From Chloroflexota bacterium (GTDB lineage Bacteria > Chloroflexota > Anaerolineae > UBA4142), in assembly GCA_016219275.1 (NCBI GenBank), contig JACRBM010000088.1, positions 1 to 64,000 of the forward strand: a stretch of DNA of 64,000 bases, given 5' to 3'. How positions within the stretch are numbered: the first letter of the stretch is position 1; the number at the start of each line of letters is the position of its first letter. The position numbers and the translations under genes were made by a program. Positions 33,202-42,624 of the stretch are shown here, piece after piece. Under the pieces are notes generated by a model that worked only from the letters and a program-made list of their open reading frames with translations, was not told the origin of the DNA and made no database searches.

Positions 33202-35466
33202 GTGCAACGCGTACAACAGACAGTAAATGACTTTTTCAGCCAACGGCGGAAACACGCCGCCGACATCGGCGTGCTTGTCCTGGGTGTGCTCTATGCGCTT
33301 GGGTTCAGCATACTCTCGATCCAACGCCACGATTCTTTTAACACCGGACTTGACCTTGCATTGTTCGATCACTATTCGTGGAACCTGGTGGCGGGTTATT
33401 TCCTTAGAAATACGATCATTGAACCATCACTCATCTGGAATTATTATTTTTCCCCCTTACTTGTTCTCGTCGTTCCATTTTACGTTCTATGGAGTGACGC
33501 GCGCGTTCTGCTGATTCTACAATCGGTCGCACTCGCGTTCAGTGTTCTGCCGATCTACTGGTACGCCAAACATCAGTTAAGCGCAGGGCTTACAGGGCTC
33601 ATAGCGATTTCGTTTTTCCTACACCCAGTTCTTGGATTTGTAAATCTCTCCCAGTTTCACATCATCGCGCTGACCATTCCACTCTTATCACTGACCCTGT
33701 ATTTTTTGCTGAAACAAAAAGACCGTCCGTTTCTGGTGTGCGTCCTGCTGTTGCCTTTGGTAAAAGAAGAAGGGGTGCTTGCCGTGTTGGGGCTTGGATT
33801 GTATGCGCTTTTCTTTCAACGGAGACGATGGCTTGGCTCAGCGCTCGTTCTAGGATCGATAATTTGGTTCTTGGCGCTGATCAATATCGTGTTTCCGGGG
33901 ATCACCGGTCGAAGTTATTTCGTAGGGCGGGCGCATCTCTTTGGCGAATTGGGAATGACTTTTCCGGAAATTACCCGAACCATACTTTTCCAGCCCGATC
34001 AGGTCTGGTCTATGCTGGTCACGTCGCGCAATTTGGAATTGCTGTGGTGGCTTTTGGTTCCCCTTGCCTTGATCCCTTTGCTCGGCATAGACATCTTGTT
34101 GATTGCCGCGCCTCTGTTAGGAATGACCGTGCTAACAAAAACCGCCTGGCTCGAATCGCATTACCCAGCTCCCTTCATGCCGATTATTTATTTTGCGGCG
34201 ATTGTGGGGTTACGCCGCTGGCGCACCAGGACGCGCCGGTCGGCAATGATTCCCACCGTGCTGCTGGTCTGTTCGAGTTTGGTTAGTTATGCGCTAATTA
34301 GTCCCAGCCCACTCGGTGGACGCTTTGACCCGGCGTGGTATGGCGGACTGGATCCCGCCGCGACTGCCTCGTTTCGCCAAGTGCGTCAACTCGTTCCGCA
34401 CACGGCGACCGTCACAACGCAAGAAGAGTTGTTGCCCCACTTTTCCGCGCGACGAGATGTGTATTCATTTCCGATCGTACCCGATTATCGGCAGATCGAA
34501 TACCTCGTCGCCAACAAGGGTCTTTTCTTTTTTAATTATCACAAAAAAACCTGGGATGCGTGGATGGCGACCGGTTACTTTGAAACCATTTTCGATCAAA
34601 ACTCATTTGTGCTCGCGCAACGGCGCACGCCAGTTTACACTACGCGGATTCGATTTGGCGACCATTTATTTTTGCTGGGATATACGGCGACGCCCACCAC
34701 GACACTCAAAGGCGGCATGACCGTGCGCCCATCAATGATTTGGCAAACCGATCGGTTGACGACAGAACAATCAAAATTCTTGATCCAAGTAGTGGACCAA
34801 CAAGGACACATTTGGGCGACCAGTTACGGCGAGCCGCAAGATGGCAACTTGCCTACAGCGCAATGGCGCGTCGGCGCACGGATCGGCGACCAGTACCGCT
34901 TGAATCTGCCGGTTACCATGCCCGCTGATGAGTACCACCTGGTACTTCAAGTCACCGATTTGAATGGCGCGGCGCGCCAAGCATTTGATTCGCAAAATAA
35001 TTCGCTGGGACATCTTGTGGTTGTGGCGTCTCTGCCCATCGAAAAGAACAAGCAATCCGTGCTGGGTAGTCAACTCGAAATGGGCAATCGTCTGTTTGCC
35101 GATTTTGCCGAAATTCGATTGTTGGGGTTTGAACTCGATCAACACGAATTCAAGCCCGGTCAAATCGTTTCGCTCGGTCTCTACTGGCGCGCGCGCAACC
35201 AGCCCCAGGGCGATTATCTCGTGCGAGTCGAATTGCGCGACGATTCTCGAAACGTCGTGTACGCGCAGACACAGCGTCCGGCGCACAACGCGTATCCCAC
35301 CACCGAATGGGATGCCGGCGAAGTGCTCTTGGATTGGCGCGACCTGACCCTCCCGGAAAAAATTCACCCAGGGACGTACAGCGTGAACGTCGCGCTGGTT
35401 CGTGCGCGTGACAATTCGATTCTGGGTCAAGTTGCCCTGACGGACATTCGCGTGACTGGGCAATAA
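33202..35466 (+). CDS. DUF2079-type membrane protein with two C-terminal beta modules
   Basis: A 754-residue protein starting at GTG 33202. The membrane part shows FNTGLDLALFDHYSWNLVAG and HFSARRDVYSFP, typical of DUF2079 proteins, a GT-C-like family of unknown substrate. Two beta modules follow (about 475-590 and 630-754) with LYWRA, NLPTAQW/YPTTEW and HPGTYSVNV. They match those in the four glycosyltransferases at 14132-21869. Its codon and base use is visibly less rich in GCGCG than the neighbours, suggesting a different origin within the locus. Confidence 0.8.
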   Translation: MQRVQQTVNDFFSQRRKHAADIGVLVLGVLYALGFSILSIQRHDSFNTGLDLALFDHYSWNLVAGYFLRNTIIEPSLIWNYYFSPLLVLVVPFYVLWSDARVLLILQSVALAFSVLPIYWYAKHQLSAGLTGLIAISFFLHPVLGFVNLSQFHIIALTIPLLSLTLYFLLKQKDRPFLVCVLLLPLVKEEGVLAVLGLGLYALFFQRRRWLGSALVLGSIIWFLALINIVFPGITGRSYFVGRAHLFGELGMTFPEITRTILFQPDQVWSMLVTSRNLELLWWLLVPLALIPLLGIDILLIAAPLLGMTVLTKTAWLESHYPAPFMPIIYFAAIVGLRRWRTRTRRSAMIPTVLLVCSSLVSYALISPSPLGGRFDPAWYGGLDPAATASFRQVRQLVPHTATVTTQEELLPHFSARRDVYSFPIVPDYRQIEYLVANKGLFFFNYHKKTWDAWMATGYFETIFDQNSFVLAQRRTPVYTTRIRFGDHLFLLGYTATPTTTLKGGMTVRPSMIWQTDRLTTEQSKFLIQVVDQQGHIWATSYGEPQDGNLPTAQWRVGARIGDQYRLNLPVTMPADEYHLVLQVTDLNGAARQAFDSQNNSLGHLVVVASLPIEKNKQSVLGSQLEMGNRLFADFAEIRLLGFELDQHEFKPGQIVSLGLYWRARNQPQGDYLVRVELRDDSRNVVYAQTQRPAHNAYPTTEWDAGEVLLDWRDLTLPEKIHPGTYSVNVALVRARDNSILGQVALTDIRVTGQ

Positions 35467-35478
35467 GGGAATTTATAT

Positions 35479-36390
35479 TTGAGCATCGAATCAACCCTCC
35501 ACCCCGACTATTTGGACGCGCTCGACGCGCGGCTTGCCTCGTTCGACGCGTACATCGAGTACCAAACGCAAGAGGCGCAGCGCGCGCTGCCGTTTCTCGC
35601 GCGCTTTTTCGACATTCGGACGGCGCGCGTGTTGGAACTTGGCGCGGGACGCGGGGGCAAAGGCATCGCGTACGCGCACGAAGGAATGCGCGTGACCGCG
35701 CTCGACGTGGATGTGCCCGCGCTCGCGCTCGGCGCGCGCGCCGCCGCACAGCATCGCGCGGATATTCGTTTTCTCGCGGGCGATGGCGTGAGTTTGCCAT
35801 TTCCGTCGGACTCGTTTGACGCGATTTTGCTCGACAGCGTCATCGAGCACGTCCGCGATCCACTCGCCGTGTTGCGCGAGTGCGCGCGCGTGCTCACGCG
35901 CGGCGGCTTGGTGTTCGTCGTGTTTCCGCCCTTTTACGGTCCTTTGTCGGGACACATTGACGACTATATTTCGATTCCATGGTTTCATCTGTTGCCGCGT
36001 CGTATCGTCGAACGCGCGTTGATGCGCCACAAACCGATTGGTATTCTCACGCCGCGTGAAGCGTTCGAGGTGTACGCGACGCTGAACGGCTTGACGATTT
36101 TCAACTTTCGCCGCTGGGCGCGGCGCGCGGGGTTTACGGACGACTATTTTCGCGCGCGTCCGTTTTTGACACATCCCGGCACGCGTTTAACCGTTGGCTT
36201 GTTTGACGCGCTCCGGCGTCCGCCGCGCGCGCAAAAAATCCGCGCGGTGTTTCAGCGCGCGCGCCGCGAGTTTACGTTCGGCACGGCATTGCTGTTCGCG
36301 TTGCTCGTCGCGCTCGCACCGCTCGTGTTCGTTCCGCTGTTGCAAGAAATCGCGGCAGGCGGCGTCAAGTGTGTGTTGCGGAAATCTTGA
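35479..36390 (+). CDS. Class I methyltransferase with C-terminal membrane anchor
   Basis: A 303-residue protein starting at TTG 35479 after AAGGGA. The SAM site is RVLELGAGRGGKGIAYAHEG (about 50-69) with the acid in TALDVD, and FDAILLDSVIEHVRDPLAVL is the motif II/III region. A hydrophobic helix at about 270-293 (ALLFALLVALAPLVFVPLL) would hold it at the membrane. The substrate is probably a glycan or lipid-linked sugar, judged from neighbours only. Confidence 0.8.
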   Translation: MSIESTLHPDYLDALDARLASFDAYIEYQTQEAQRALPFLARFFDIRTARVLELGAGRGGKGIAYAHEGMRVTALDVDVPALALGARAAAQHRADIRFLAGDGVSLPFPSDSFDAILLDSVIEHVRDPLAVLRECARVLTRGGLVFVVFPPFYGPLSGHIDDYISIPWFHLLPRRIVERALMRHKPIGILTPREAFEVYATLNGLTIFNFRRWARRAGFTDDYFRARPFLTHPGTRLTVGLFDALRRPPRAQKIRAVFQRARREFTFGTALLFALLVALAPLVFVPLLQEIAAGGVKCVLRKS

Positions 36391-36406
36391 TGCGAAAGGT
36401 GTTTGT

Positions 36407-37612
36407 TTGAATCGGCAGACAATCGCGCTCGTCGTGCTCGGACTCGCGTTGCGCGTGTTTTTGATTTTCCCCGGACCGTTCGAATCCAAGGTCGAGTTCT
36501 TGACGAACAAAGCCGACCTGCGGAATTATTATTGGCCCGCGCAAACCGCGTTACGCGGCGAGAACCCGTACGCGCTCTGGGCGTCCGGCGCGTCCGGCGA
36601 ATTTCGCTCCGACATGGCACCGCTCGAACTCGCGATCTACGTGGCGACCGTCGCGGTGTGGAATGATCCGCGCGCGCTCCAGGTGTTGTTCGCGTTGTTC
36701 GACGCGTTGAACATTGGATTGCTCGGCGTGCTCTTGCAACGTTCGCTCTTGCGCGCGCCATTTCAGATTTTCTACGCGCTCGGTCCGCTCACGCTGTACA
36801 ATCTGACACTTGTGCCGCAAGACAAGACGATATTACTCACGCTCACTTTCGCGCTGTTCTACTTGCTTACGCAACTCGCAGCACATAATTCGCCATTCGC
36901 TATTCGCAATTCGCCATTCGCCATACTCGCCATCATCACCGCCGCGCTCATCGCCGCGTTCAAGTGGTTGAGTGTGTTCTATCTGTTACCCTTGTTGTTG
37001 TTCGTCTCGCGCGATGTTCGCGACGTTATCAAGTACAGCGCATTGTTCGGCGTGGTCGTTGCGTTGGCGCATTTGTTCTGGTTTCCCGATTGGTTGATCG
37101 TTTACACGTTTCGGTCGGGACGCGTCGTCGCGCCGATGCACATCGCCCCAGCAGTTTTGTTGAACGCGCTCGGTTTGTTCGACCGCACGGTGTTGCTCGG
37201 CGCGCTCGTCGTCTCGCTCGGCGCGATCTACGCGCTGTTCTGGTTCAAGCGCATTGACATTCTCGAAACCATCGCGCTGTCCGTGATGGTGGGAATTTTG
37301 TGGACGCCGGATATGGACCCGGTGCATCTTTCGATTATCGTGATTCATTTCTTGTTGATCGTAGATTGGACGCGCGGCGCGCGCTGGCTAGCGACCTGGG
37401 GCTTGAGCGCGTGGGTCGCGTTCGTTTATGCCGTTTCGACGCGCGTCGGTTTTACGCGCTACGGCTTGCCCGATCCGCGTATTTTCACCGGCGCGTACGG
37501 TTCACCGCAAATGATTCTGCTGGCGTACCCATTATTCATCATCGTCCTGGGATTTTATGTGGCGGATAAATTGCGCGGGCGGGTGGTTGGCGAAGGGATC
37601 ATAACTCAATGA
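36407..37612 (+). CDS. Multi-pass membrane glycosyltransferase-like protein (GT87/GT-C type)
   Basis: A 401-residue protein with about ten membrane segments starting at TTG 36407, seven bases after AAAGG. LRNYYWPAQTALRGENPYAL in the first outer loop, and LYNLTLVPQDKTILLTLTFA, resemble GT87-type polyprenyl-dependent enzymes. A simple repeat (36886-36927) is translated in frame as HNSPFAIRNSPFAI between two helices. Activity is inferred from architecture and neighbours. Confidence 0.65.
   Translation: MNRQTIALVVLGLALRVFLIFPGPFESKVEFLTNKADLRNYYWPAQTALRGENPYALWASGASGEFRSDMAPLELAIYVATVAVWNDPRALQVLFALFDALNIGLLGVLLQRSLLRAPFQIFYALGPLTLYNLTLVPQDKTILLTLTFALFYLLTQLAAHNSPFAIRNSPFAILAIITAALIAAFKWLSVFYLLPLLLFVSRDVRDVIKYSALFGVVVALAHLFWFPDWLIVYTFRSGRVVAPMHIAPAVLLNALGLFDRTVLLGALVVSLGAIYALFWFKRIDILETIALSVMVGILWTPDMDPVHLSIIVIHFLLIVDWTRGARWLATWGLSAWVAFVYAVSTRVGFTRYGLPDPRIFTGAYGSPQMILLAYPLFIIVLGFYVADKLRGRVVGEGIITQ
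36886..36927. repeat. ATTCGCCAT-family simple repeat inside the GT87-like gene
   Basis: Alternating ATTCGCCATTCGC and TATTCGCAATTCG units, translated as NSPFAIRNSPFAI, lie in a loop between predicted membrane helices. Confidence 0.75.
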
Positions 37613-38541
37613 ACCACGCGGCGCTGGCTCGCCGGCTCAATCAATTGTTGCTGACGCATCCGTTCAAAGGATCGGTGCGTCTCAAGTTTTTGCTTTGCCG
37701 AATTTTGCTTCCCGCGCCCCAGGGTCCTCAGGTAACGCAGACGATTTACGGTTTCCCAATCCACATTGATCCATCCACGGATCGCGGTTTGGAAGAATCG
37801 TTGTACTATTGCGGCACGTACGAACCGGGCACCTTGCGCGTAATGGCGGCTTGTTTGCGCGCGGGGGACACGATGATTGACGTCGGCAGCAACATTGGGT
37901 TGATGGCAATCTTTGCATCGCGCATCGTTGGCAATACAGGTTGTGTCCATGCGATTGAACCCAACCCGGAAACGATTCCGCTGTTGCGACAAAACATCGC
38001 GTTGAATCGCGCTGACAATATCCGCGTGCATGCACTCGCGTTCGGTTCGATGCCGCGCGACCAAGACTTGTATCGCGGCATCGCGTTGAATCGCGGTGCG
38101 GCTTCGCTCGTCGCACCGGCGCAACGCGACGCGCCGGTCGCGTCGGTGCGCGTGCAAACGTGCGACGAGTTTATCGCGCAGAATGTCGGCGCGCCGCCGC
38201 GTTTCGTCAAGATTGATGTGGAGGGCTGGGAGTTGCCAGTGCTGGAAGGAGCGCGGCAATTGCTATCCATTCCCGCCGCGCCGATCTTGTGTGTCGAGTA
38301 TAATCGCGCGACACACACTTCGGCGCAGGACCTTCAGGACGTGTACGAACATATCCTCTCGTTCCAGCGATATCAGATATTCAAATTGGCGCACGGCAAA
38401 GAAAGTATCGGCAAACTAGTTCGCATCCAGCGTCCCGCCGATTTGCCGGCGCACGATAATTTATTTTGTTTTCTACCCGCCCAGCTCGACCAAGTGCCGC
38501 GCGATTTATTCGCGTCGGCGCGCAAATCGAAAATCCCATGA
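37609..38541 (+). CDS. FkbM-family methyltransferase
   Basis: A 310-residue methyltransferase. GDTMIDVGSNIGLMAIFASR is motif I, HAIEPNPETIPLLRQNIALN the ribose-binding region, and PRFVKIDVEGWELPVLEGA the hallmark KIDVEG segment of FkbM O-methyltransferases. It likely methylates a sugar hydroxyl of the polymer. The gene overlaps neighbours at both ends by ATGA junctions. Confidence 0.92.
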   Translation: MNHAALARRLNQLLLTHPFKGSVRLKFLLCRILLPAPQGPQVTQTIYGFPIHIDPSTDRGLEESLYYCGTYEPGTLRVMAACLRAGDTMIDVGSNIGLMAIFASRIVGNTGCVHAIEPNPETIPLLRQNIALNRADNIRVHALAFGSMPRDQDLYRGIALNRGAASLVAPAQRDAPVASVRVQTCDEFIAQNVGAPPRFVKIDVEGWELPVLEGARQLLSIPAAPILCVEYNRATHTSAQDLQDVYEHILSFQRYQIFKLAHGKESIGKLVRIQRPADLPAHDNLFCFLPAQLDQVPRDLFASARKSKIP

Positions 38542-39659
38542 GAATCGCTATTATCGCGAGTGATTACGCGCCGACCATCGGCGGCGTGCAAACGGCGGTG
38601 CGTAACATCGCGCATCACGCGGCGGAGCGCGGACACGCGATCACGATCATCAGTTATCAAGTACCTGGGTCGCGCGCGACCGAAACGGTTGATGGCATTG
38701 CCGTTCATCGCTTGCCCTGGGGACGACGCCCGGTGTGGTCGCTCCCGCTGCGCGCGGCGCAAACGCTCATCGGCATGGCGCGCGTGCTACGCGCGTTCAA
38801 ACCCGATGTCGTCTACGTTCATTTCTTGAGCATCAACGCGTTATGGGTATTGCTGTTGCATTACCTGATGCCGTTTCGTCTCGTCGTGTCCGCGCGCGGC
38901 AACGACATTCAAGGCATTCCGCAGCGCTCGCGCTTGCAACGCGGGATGCTCGCGCGGCTCTTTGCGCGCGCGGACGCGATTTTGTTTTGCTCCTCGTACG
39001 TGCAACGCGATGCCGCGCCGTACTTAAGCCACGCGTCGCCGCGCGCGTTCGTTGGCGTCGTCGGCGACGGGTACGATCCGGCAGAATTCATCGAGCCGAG
39101 TCCATTCGTTCATTCTGCGCCGTATCTGCTCGCGATGGGGCGACTCGTTCACAAAAAAGGATTCGACGTTCTGATTCGCGCCTTTGCGCAGATTTCCCAC
39201 GATTTCCCACACGTGGATTTGCTCGTCGCGGGAGACGGCGATGAACGCACGGCGCTCGAACAATTGATTGACGCGCTCGAAATGCGCGGGCGCATCGTAC
39301 TTTTGGGCTTTGCCGACCGCCCGACGAGTCTCGCGCTGTTTTGGGGTTGTACGTGTTTTGTGTTATCATCACGACTCGAACCATTCGGCATTGTCGTAGT
39401 CGAAGCGATGGCAGCGCACAAACCGGTGCTCGCAACCAAATCTGGCGGCGTCGTAGATTTGGTGCAAGAAGGCGTCAGTGGTATGCTTGTCGCGCCGGAT
39501 GATGTGGACGCGTTGGCGCGCGGTCTGCGCGCCATGCTCGCCGATCCGGACGCGACGCGCGCGATGGGCGAACGCGCGTTCGCGTCGAATCGAGCGCGCA
39601 CCTGGGACGCGGTGACGATGGAATTTTTGCAGGTGTTTGAGCGGGTGATGAATCGCTGA
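38538..39659 (+). CDS. GT4-family glycosyltransferase
   Basis: A 373-residue GT-B enzyme: SDYAPTIGGVQTAVRNIAHH (N-terminal glycine loop), LLAMGRLVHKKGFDVLIRAF (donor domain) and SSRLEPFGIVVVEAMAAHKP with the EPFGIVVVE form of the EX7E motif. Start ATG 38538 from the ATGA overlap with the FkbM gene. Confidence 0.93.
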   Translation: MRIAIIASDYAPTIGGVQTAVRNIAHHAAERGHAITIISYQVPGSRATETVDGIAVHRLPWGRRPVWSLPLRAAQTLIGMARVLRAFKPDVVYVHFLSINALWVLLLHYLMPFRLVVSARGNDIQGIPQRSRLQRGMLARLFARADAILFCSSYVQRDAAPYLSHASPRAFVGVVGDGYDPAEFIEPSPFVHSAPYLLAMGRLVHKKGFDVLIRAFAQISHDFPHVDLLVAGDGDERTALEQLIDALEMRGRIVLLGFADRPTSLALFWGCTCFVLSSRLEPFGIVVVEAMAAHKPVLATKSGGVVDLVQEGVSGMLVAPDDVDALARGLRAMLADPDATRAMGERAFASNRARTWDAVTMEFLQVFERVMNR

Positions 39660-39678
39660 ACAGTTTGTAGCGAGAGAA

Positions 39679-40848
39679 ATGCAAGACGAGACGATTATCA
39701 TTTTGGCGAATGCCGAGTGGGACTGGAGCAATCGCGTCAACTGTCATCATATCGCGGCGCGCTTGGCGAAACACAATACGGTTCTGTTCGTGGACACGAT
39801 TGGCGGACGCACGCCCGCCCCGCGCGAATTCAAAAAGATCGCGCGGCGTTTGCGCCGAATCGCCGGGGGCGTGCGCCAGATCGGCGATGGGTTGATCGTG
39901 TTGTCGCCATTCGTGTTGCCGTTTTATCGCAGTGAGTTCGTGCGCCGAATCAACACCCGTTTGCTCGCGTGGCAAATTCGCCGCGCGTTGCCGCGCGGTG
40001 CGACGCGTCCGATCGCGTACTTGTTTCTGCCCGCGCTCGTCGGCTTGATCGGCGCGTTGAACGAAAAACTCGTCGTCTATCATTGCGTGGACGTACACGC
40101 CGCGAACCCGAACGTGCCGGCGCGCGAGGTGCGCGCCCGCGAGGAACAGTTGTTACGCGCGGCGGATGTCGTGTTCACTTCGGCGGCGACGTTATACGCG
40201 GAAAAGCGCGCGCTGAACGCGCACACGTACTATGTGCCGAACGTCGCGGACGCGGAACATTTCGCGCGCGCGCGCGACGCGGCATTGCCGATTGCCGATG
40301 CGGTACGCGATCTACCGCATCCGCTCGCGGGGTTTATCGGCAACCTCACCGCGTACAAAGTGGATTTCGATTTGTTGAGCGCGGTCGCGGCGCGCGCGCC
40401 CGGATGGACGTTCGCGTTGATCGGTCCGATCGGACGCGGCGATCCGTCTACCGACTTGGCGCGTTTGCACGCGCAGCCGAACATTCGCGTGCTCGGCGAA
40501 ATGCCGTACGCCGAATTACCGCGAGCGGTCAAAGCGTTCGACGTGTGCTTGATTCCGTTCAACCAAAACGCATCCACGCGCGGCACGTTTCCGATGAAGT
40601 TTTTCGAGTATCTCGCGGCGGGCAAGCCGGTCATTGCGACCGATCTGCCGGCGCTCGCCGAGTTTAGTCCATATTTTTACACCGCGCGCAACGCCGACGA
40701 ATTTCTCGCCGCGCTCGACGCGGCGCAACACGAGGATGCGACATGCATCAACCAACGCATGACCATCGCGCAAAAGTATTCCTGGGACGCGCGCATACGC
40801 GAAATCGAAACGATTCTCACGAACGCGCTCGCGGAGCGCGCGCGATGA
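39679..40848 (+). CDS. GT-B glycosyltransferase, TuaH-like
   Basis: A 389-residue protein. NRVNCHHIAARLAKHNTVLF and VVYHCVDVHAANP in the N-terminal half and PLAGFIGNLTAYKVDFDLLS in the donor half resemble TuaH-like enzymes of exopolymer loci; the donor end is FPMKFFEYLAAGKPVIATDL. ATG 39679 follows a weak GAGAGAA. The stop overlaps the sugar transferase start as ATGA. Confidence 0.87.
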   Translation: MQDETIIILANAEWDWSNRVNCHHIAARLAKHNTVLFVDTIGGRTPAPREFKKIARRLRRIAGGVRQIGDGLIVLSPFVLPFYRSEFVRRINTRLLAWQIRRALPRGATRPIAYLFLPALVGLIGALNEKLVVYHCVDVHAANPNVPAREVRAREEQLLRAADVVFTSAATLYAEKRALNAHTYYVPNVADAEHFARARDAALPIADAVRDLPHPLAGFIGNLTAYKVDFDLLSAVAARAPGWTFALIGPIGRGDPSTDLARLHAQPNIRVLGEMPYAELPRAVKAFDVCLIPFNQNASTRGTFPMKFFEYLAAGKPVIATDLPALAEFSPYFYTARNADEFLAALDAAQHEDATCINQRMTIAQKYSWDARIREIETILTNALAERAR

Positions 40849-41456
40849 ATGCTTGGCGCGATTTGCAACGCGCGGTCAAACGCGTCGCGGATGTCGTTAC
40901 CGCGGCGGTTTTGCTGATCGTGCTCGCGCCCGTCCTCGCGTTGATCGCGCTGGCGATTCGCGTGACGAGCGGCGCGCCAGTCTTTTTCGAATGGAACGTC
41001 GTCGGCGAAGAGGGACGCGCGTTTACCGGTTACAAATTTCGTACGATGGTCGTCGGCGCGGATTTGATCAAACAAGAATTGTTGCACCTGAACGAAATGC
41101 AAGGTCCGGTGTTCAAGATCAAAAACGATCCGCGCATCACGCCCGTCGGTCGCGTTTTGCGAAAATACTCGCTCGACGAATTGCCGCAATTGTGGAGCGT
41201 GCTCAAAGGCGATATGAGTCTGGTCGGTCCGCGCCCGCCGCTCGTCTCCGAGTTCGCGGAATTTACCGAAGAGCAAAAACAGAAACTCGCGGTGCGACCC
41301 GGCATGACCTCGTTGTGGCAAGTGCGCGGCAAACCGCAAGATTTCGGCGAATGGCTCACACTCGATCTGGAGTACATCGCGCGGTGGTCGCTCTGGCTCG
41401 ATTTCGAAATTCTGGTGCGGACGTTCTGGGTGGTCATCACGGGAGGCAATCATTGA
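40845..41456 (+). CDS. Polyprenyl-phosphate sugar-1-phosphate transferase (short, PglC-like)
   Basis: A 203-residue monotopic phosphoglycosyl transferase that starts lipid-linked glycan assembly. One re-entrant hydrophobic helix (about 15-37) is followed by GYKFRTMV, FKIKNDPRITPVGRVLRKYS, the catalytic pair in SLDELPQLW (Asp111, Glu112), and MSLVGPRPP. It is complete without the extra N-terminal membrane domain seen in the two other copies at 43652 and 49091. Confidence 0.92.
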   Translation: MNAWRDLQRAVKRVADVVTAAVLLIVLAPVLALIALAIRVTSGAPVFFEWNVVGEEGRAFTGYKFRTMVVGADLIKQELLHLNEMQGPVFKIKNDPRITPVGRVLRKYSLDELPQLWSVLKGDMSLVGPRPPLVSEFAEFTEEQKQKLAVRPGMTSLWQVRGKPQDFGEWLTLDLEYIARWSLWLDFEILVRTFWVVITGGNH

Positions 41457-41484
41457 TAGGCACGGCTAGACAGGAAGGGGATCA

Positions 41485-42624
41485 ATGAAGATTCTAGTTA
41501 CCGGTGGCGCAGGTTTTATCGGCTCGCACACGGTTGATCTATTGTTGGAGAAAGGACACAGTGTCCGGATTTTGGATAGTCTCACTCCGCCAGTGCACAT
41601 TGACGGACAAATGCCGGCGTATGTGCCGCGCCAAGTCGAATTCATGCGCGGCGACGTACGCGATCGCGATGCGTGGGCGCGCGCGCTCGCCGGGGTGGAC
41701 GCGGTCTTTCATTTTGCCGCGTACCAGGATTATCTGACCGATTTCGCCAAATTCTTTCACGTCAATACGGTCGGCACGGCATTGTTGTACGAAATCATCG
41801 TCGCGAAAAATCTGCCGATTCGCAAAGTGGTGTTCGCCAGTTCGCAAGCCACCTATGGCGAAGGCAAGTACGTGTGCGAGCGCGACGGCGTGCAATATCC
41901 GCCCCTGCGTTCGCTCGAGCAATTGATGCGCCGCGATTGGGAACCCGATTGCCCGGTGTGCGGTCGCAAGATGAAATCGGTCGTGACGGACGAGGCGCAA
42001 GTGACGCCGCACAATCAGTACGCCATGTCCAAGTACACCCAGGAAATGATCGCGTTGAACCTGGGCAAGCGCTACGGTATTCCCTCGGTCGGATTGCGTT
42101 TTTCGATTGTGCAAGGTCCGCGCCAATCGTTTCGCAACGCGTACTCCGGCGTCTTGCGTATTTTCGCGACGCGCTTGTTGAACGACCAAACGCCGGTCTG
42201 TTACGAGGACGGTCAGCAGTTGCGCGATTATGTGTCGGTGCACGACGTAGCGCGCGCGAACGTGCTGGTGCTCGAAGACCCGCGCGCTGATTACCAGGTG
42301 TTCAACGTCGGCGGCGGTCGCGCGATCACGGTCGAAGAGTACGCGCATCTCGTCGCGCGCGTGATCGGCAAGGATGTCGTGCCGCGCATCCCCGGCGAAT
42401 TTCGGTTCGGCGACACGCGGCACATCGTCTCCGACATTAGCAAACTGTGCGCGCTCGGTTGGCAACCACACGTCCCGTTCGAAAGCATCGTCGCGGAGTA
42501 CGTCGCGTGGGTGCGCGCCCAGGCGGACGCGCGCGATTATTACCAAGACGCCGAACGTCAGATGAAAGCGATGGGAACCATACGCATGGCGAGTGACACA
42601 CACCAACTGGTGAACGATATCTAA
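41485..42624 (+). CDS. NAD-dependent sugar epimerase, dTDP-L-rhamnose 4-epimerase-like
   Basis: A 379-residue extended SDR. TGGAGFIGSH (residues 6-15) binds NAD; the catalytic Tyr and Lys are in NQYAMSKYTQE. An insert with a CPVCG knuckle after YVCERDGVQYPPLRSLEQL is typical of enzymes annotated as dTDP-L-rhamnose 4-epimerase; only one CxxC is present here, so a full zinc site is doubtful. ATG 41485 follows GAAGGGG. Specificity is inferred. Confidence 0.82.
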   Translation: MKILVTGGAGFIGSHTVDLLLEKGHSVRILDSLTPPVHIDGQMPAYVPRQVEFMRGDVRDRDAWARALAGVDAVFHFAAYQDYLTDFAKFFHVNTVGTALLYEIIVAKNLPIRKVVFASSQATYGEGKYVCERDGVQYPPLRSLEQLMRRDWEPDCPVCGRKMKSVVTDEAQVTPHNQYAMSKYTQEMIALNLGKRYGIPSVGLRFSIVQGPRQSFRNAYSGVLRIFATRLLNDQTPVCYEDGQQLRDYVSVHDVARANVLVLEDPRADYQVFNVGGGRAITVEEYAHLVARVIGKDVVPRIPGEFRFGDTRHIVSDISKLCALGWQPHVPFESIVAEYVAWVRAQADARDYYQDAERQMKAMGTIRMASDTHQLVNDI

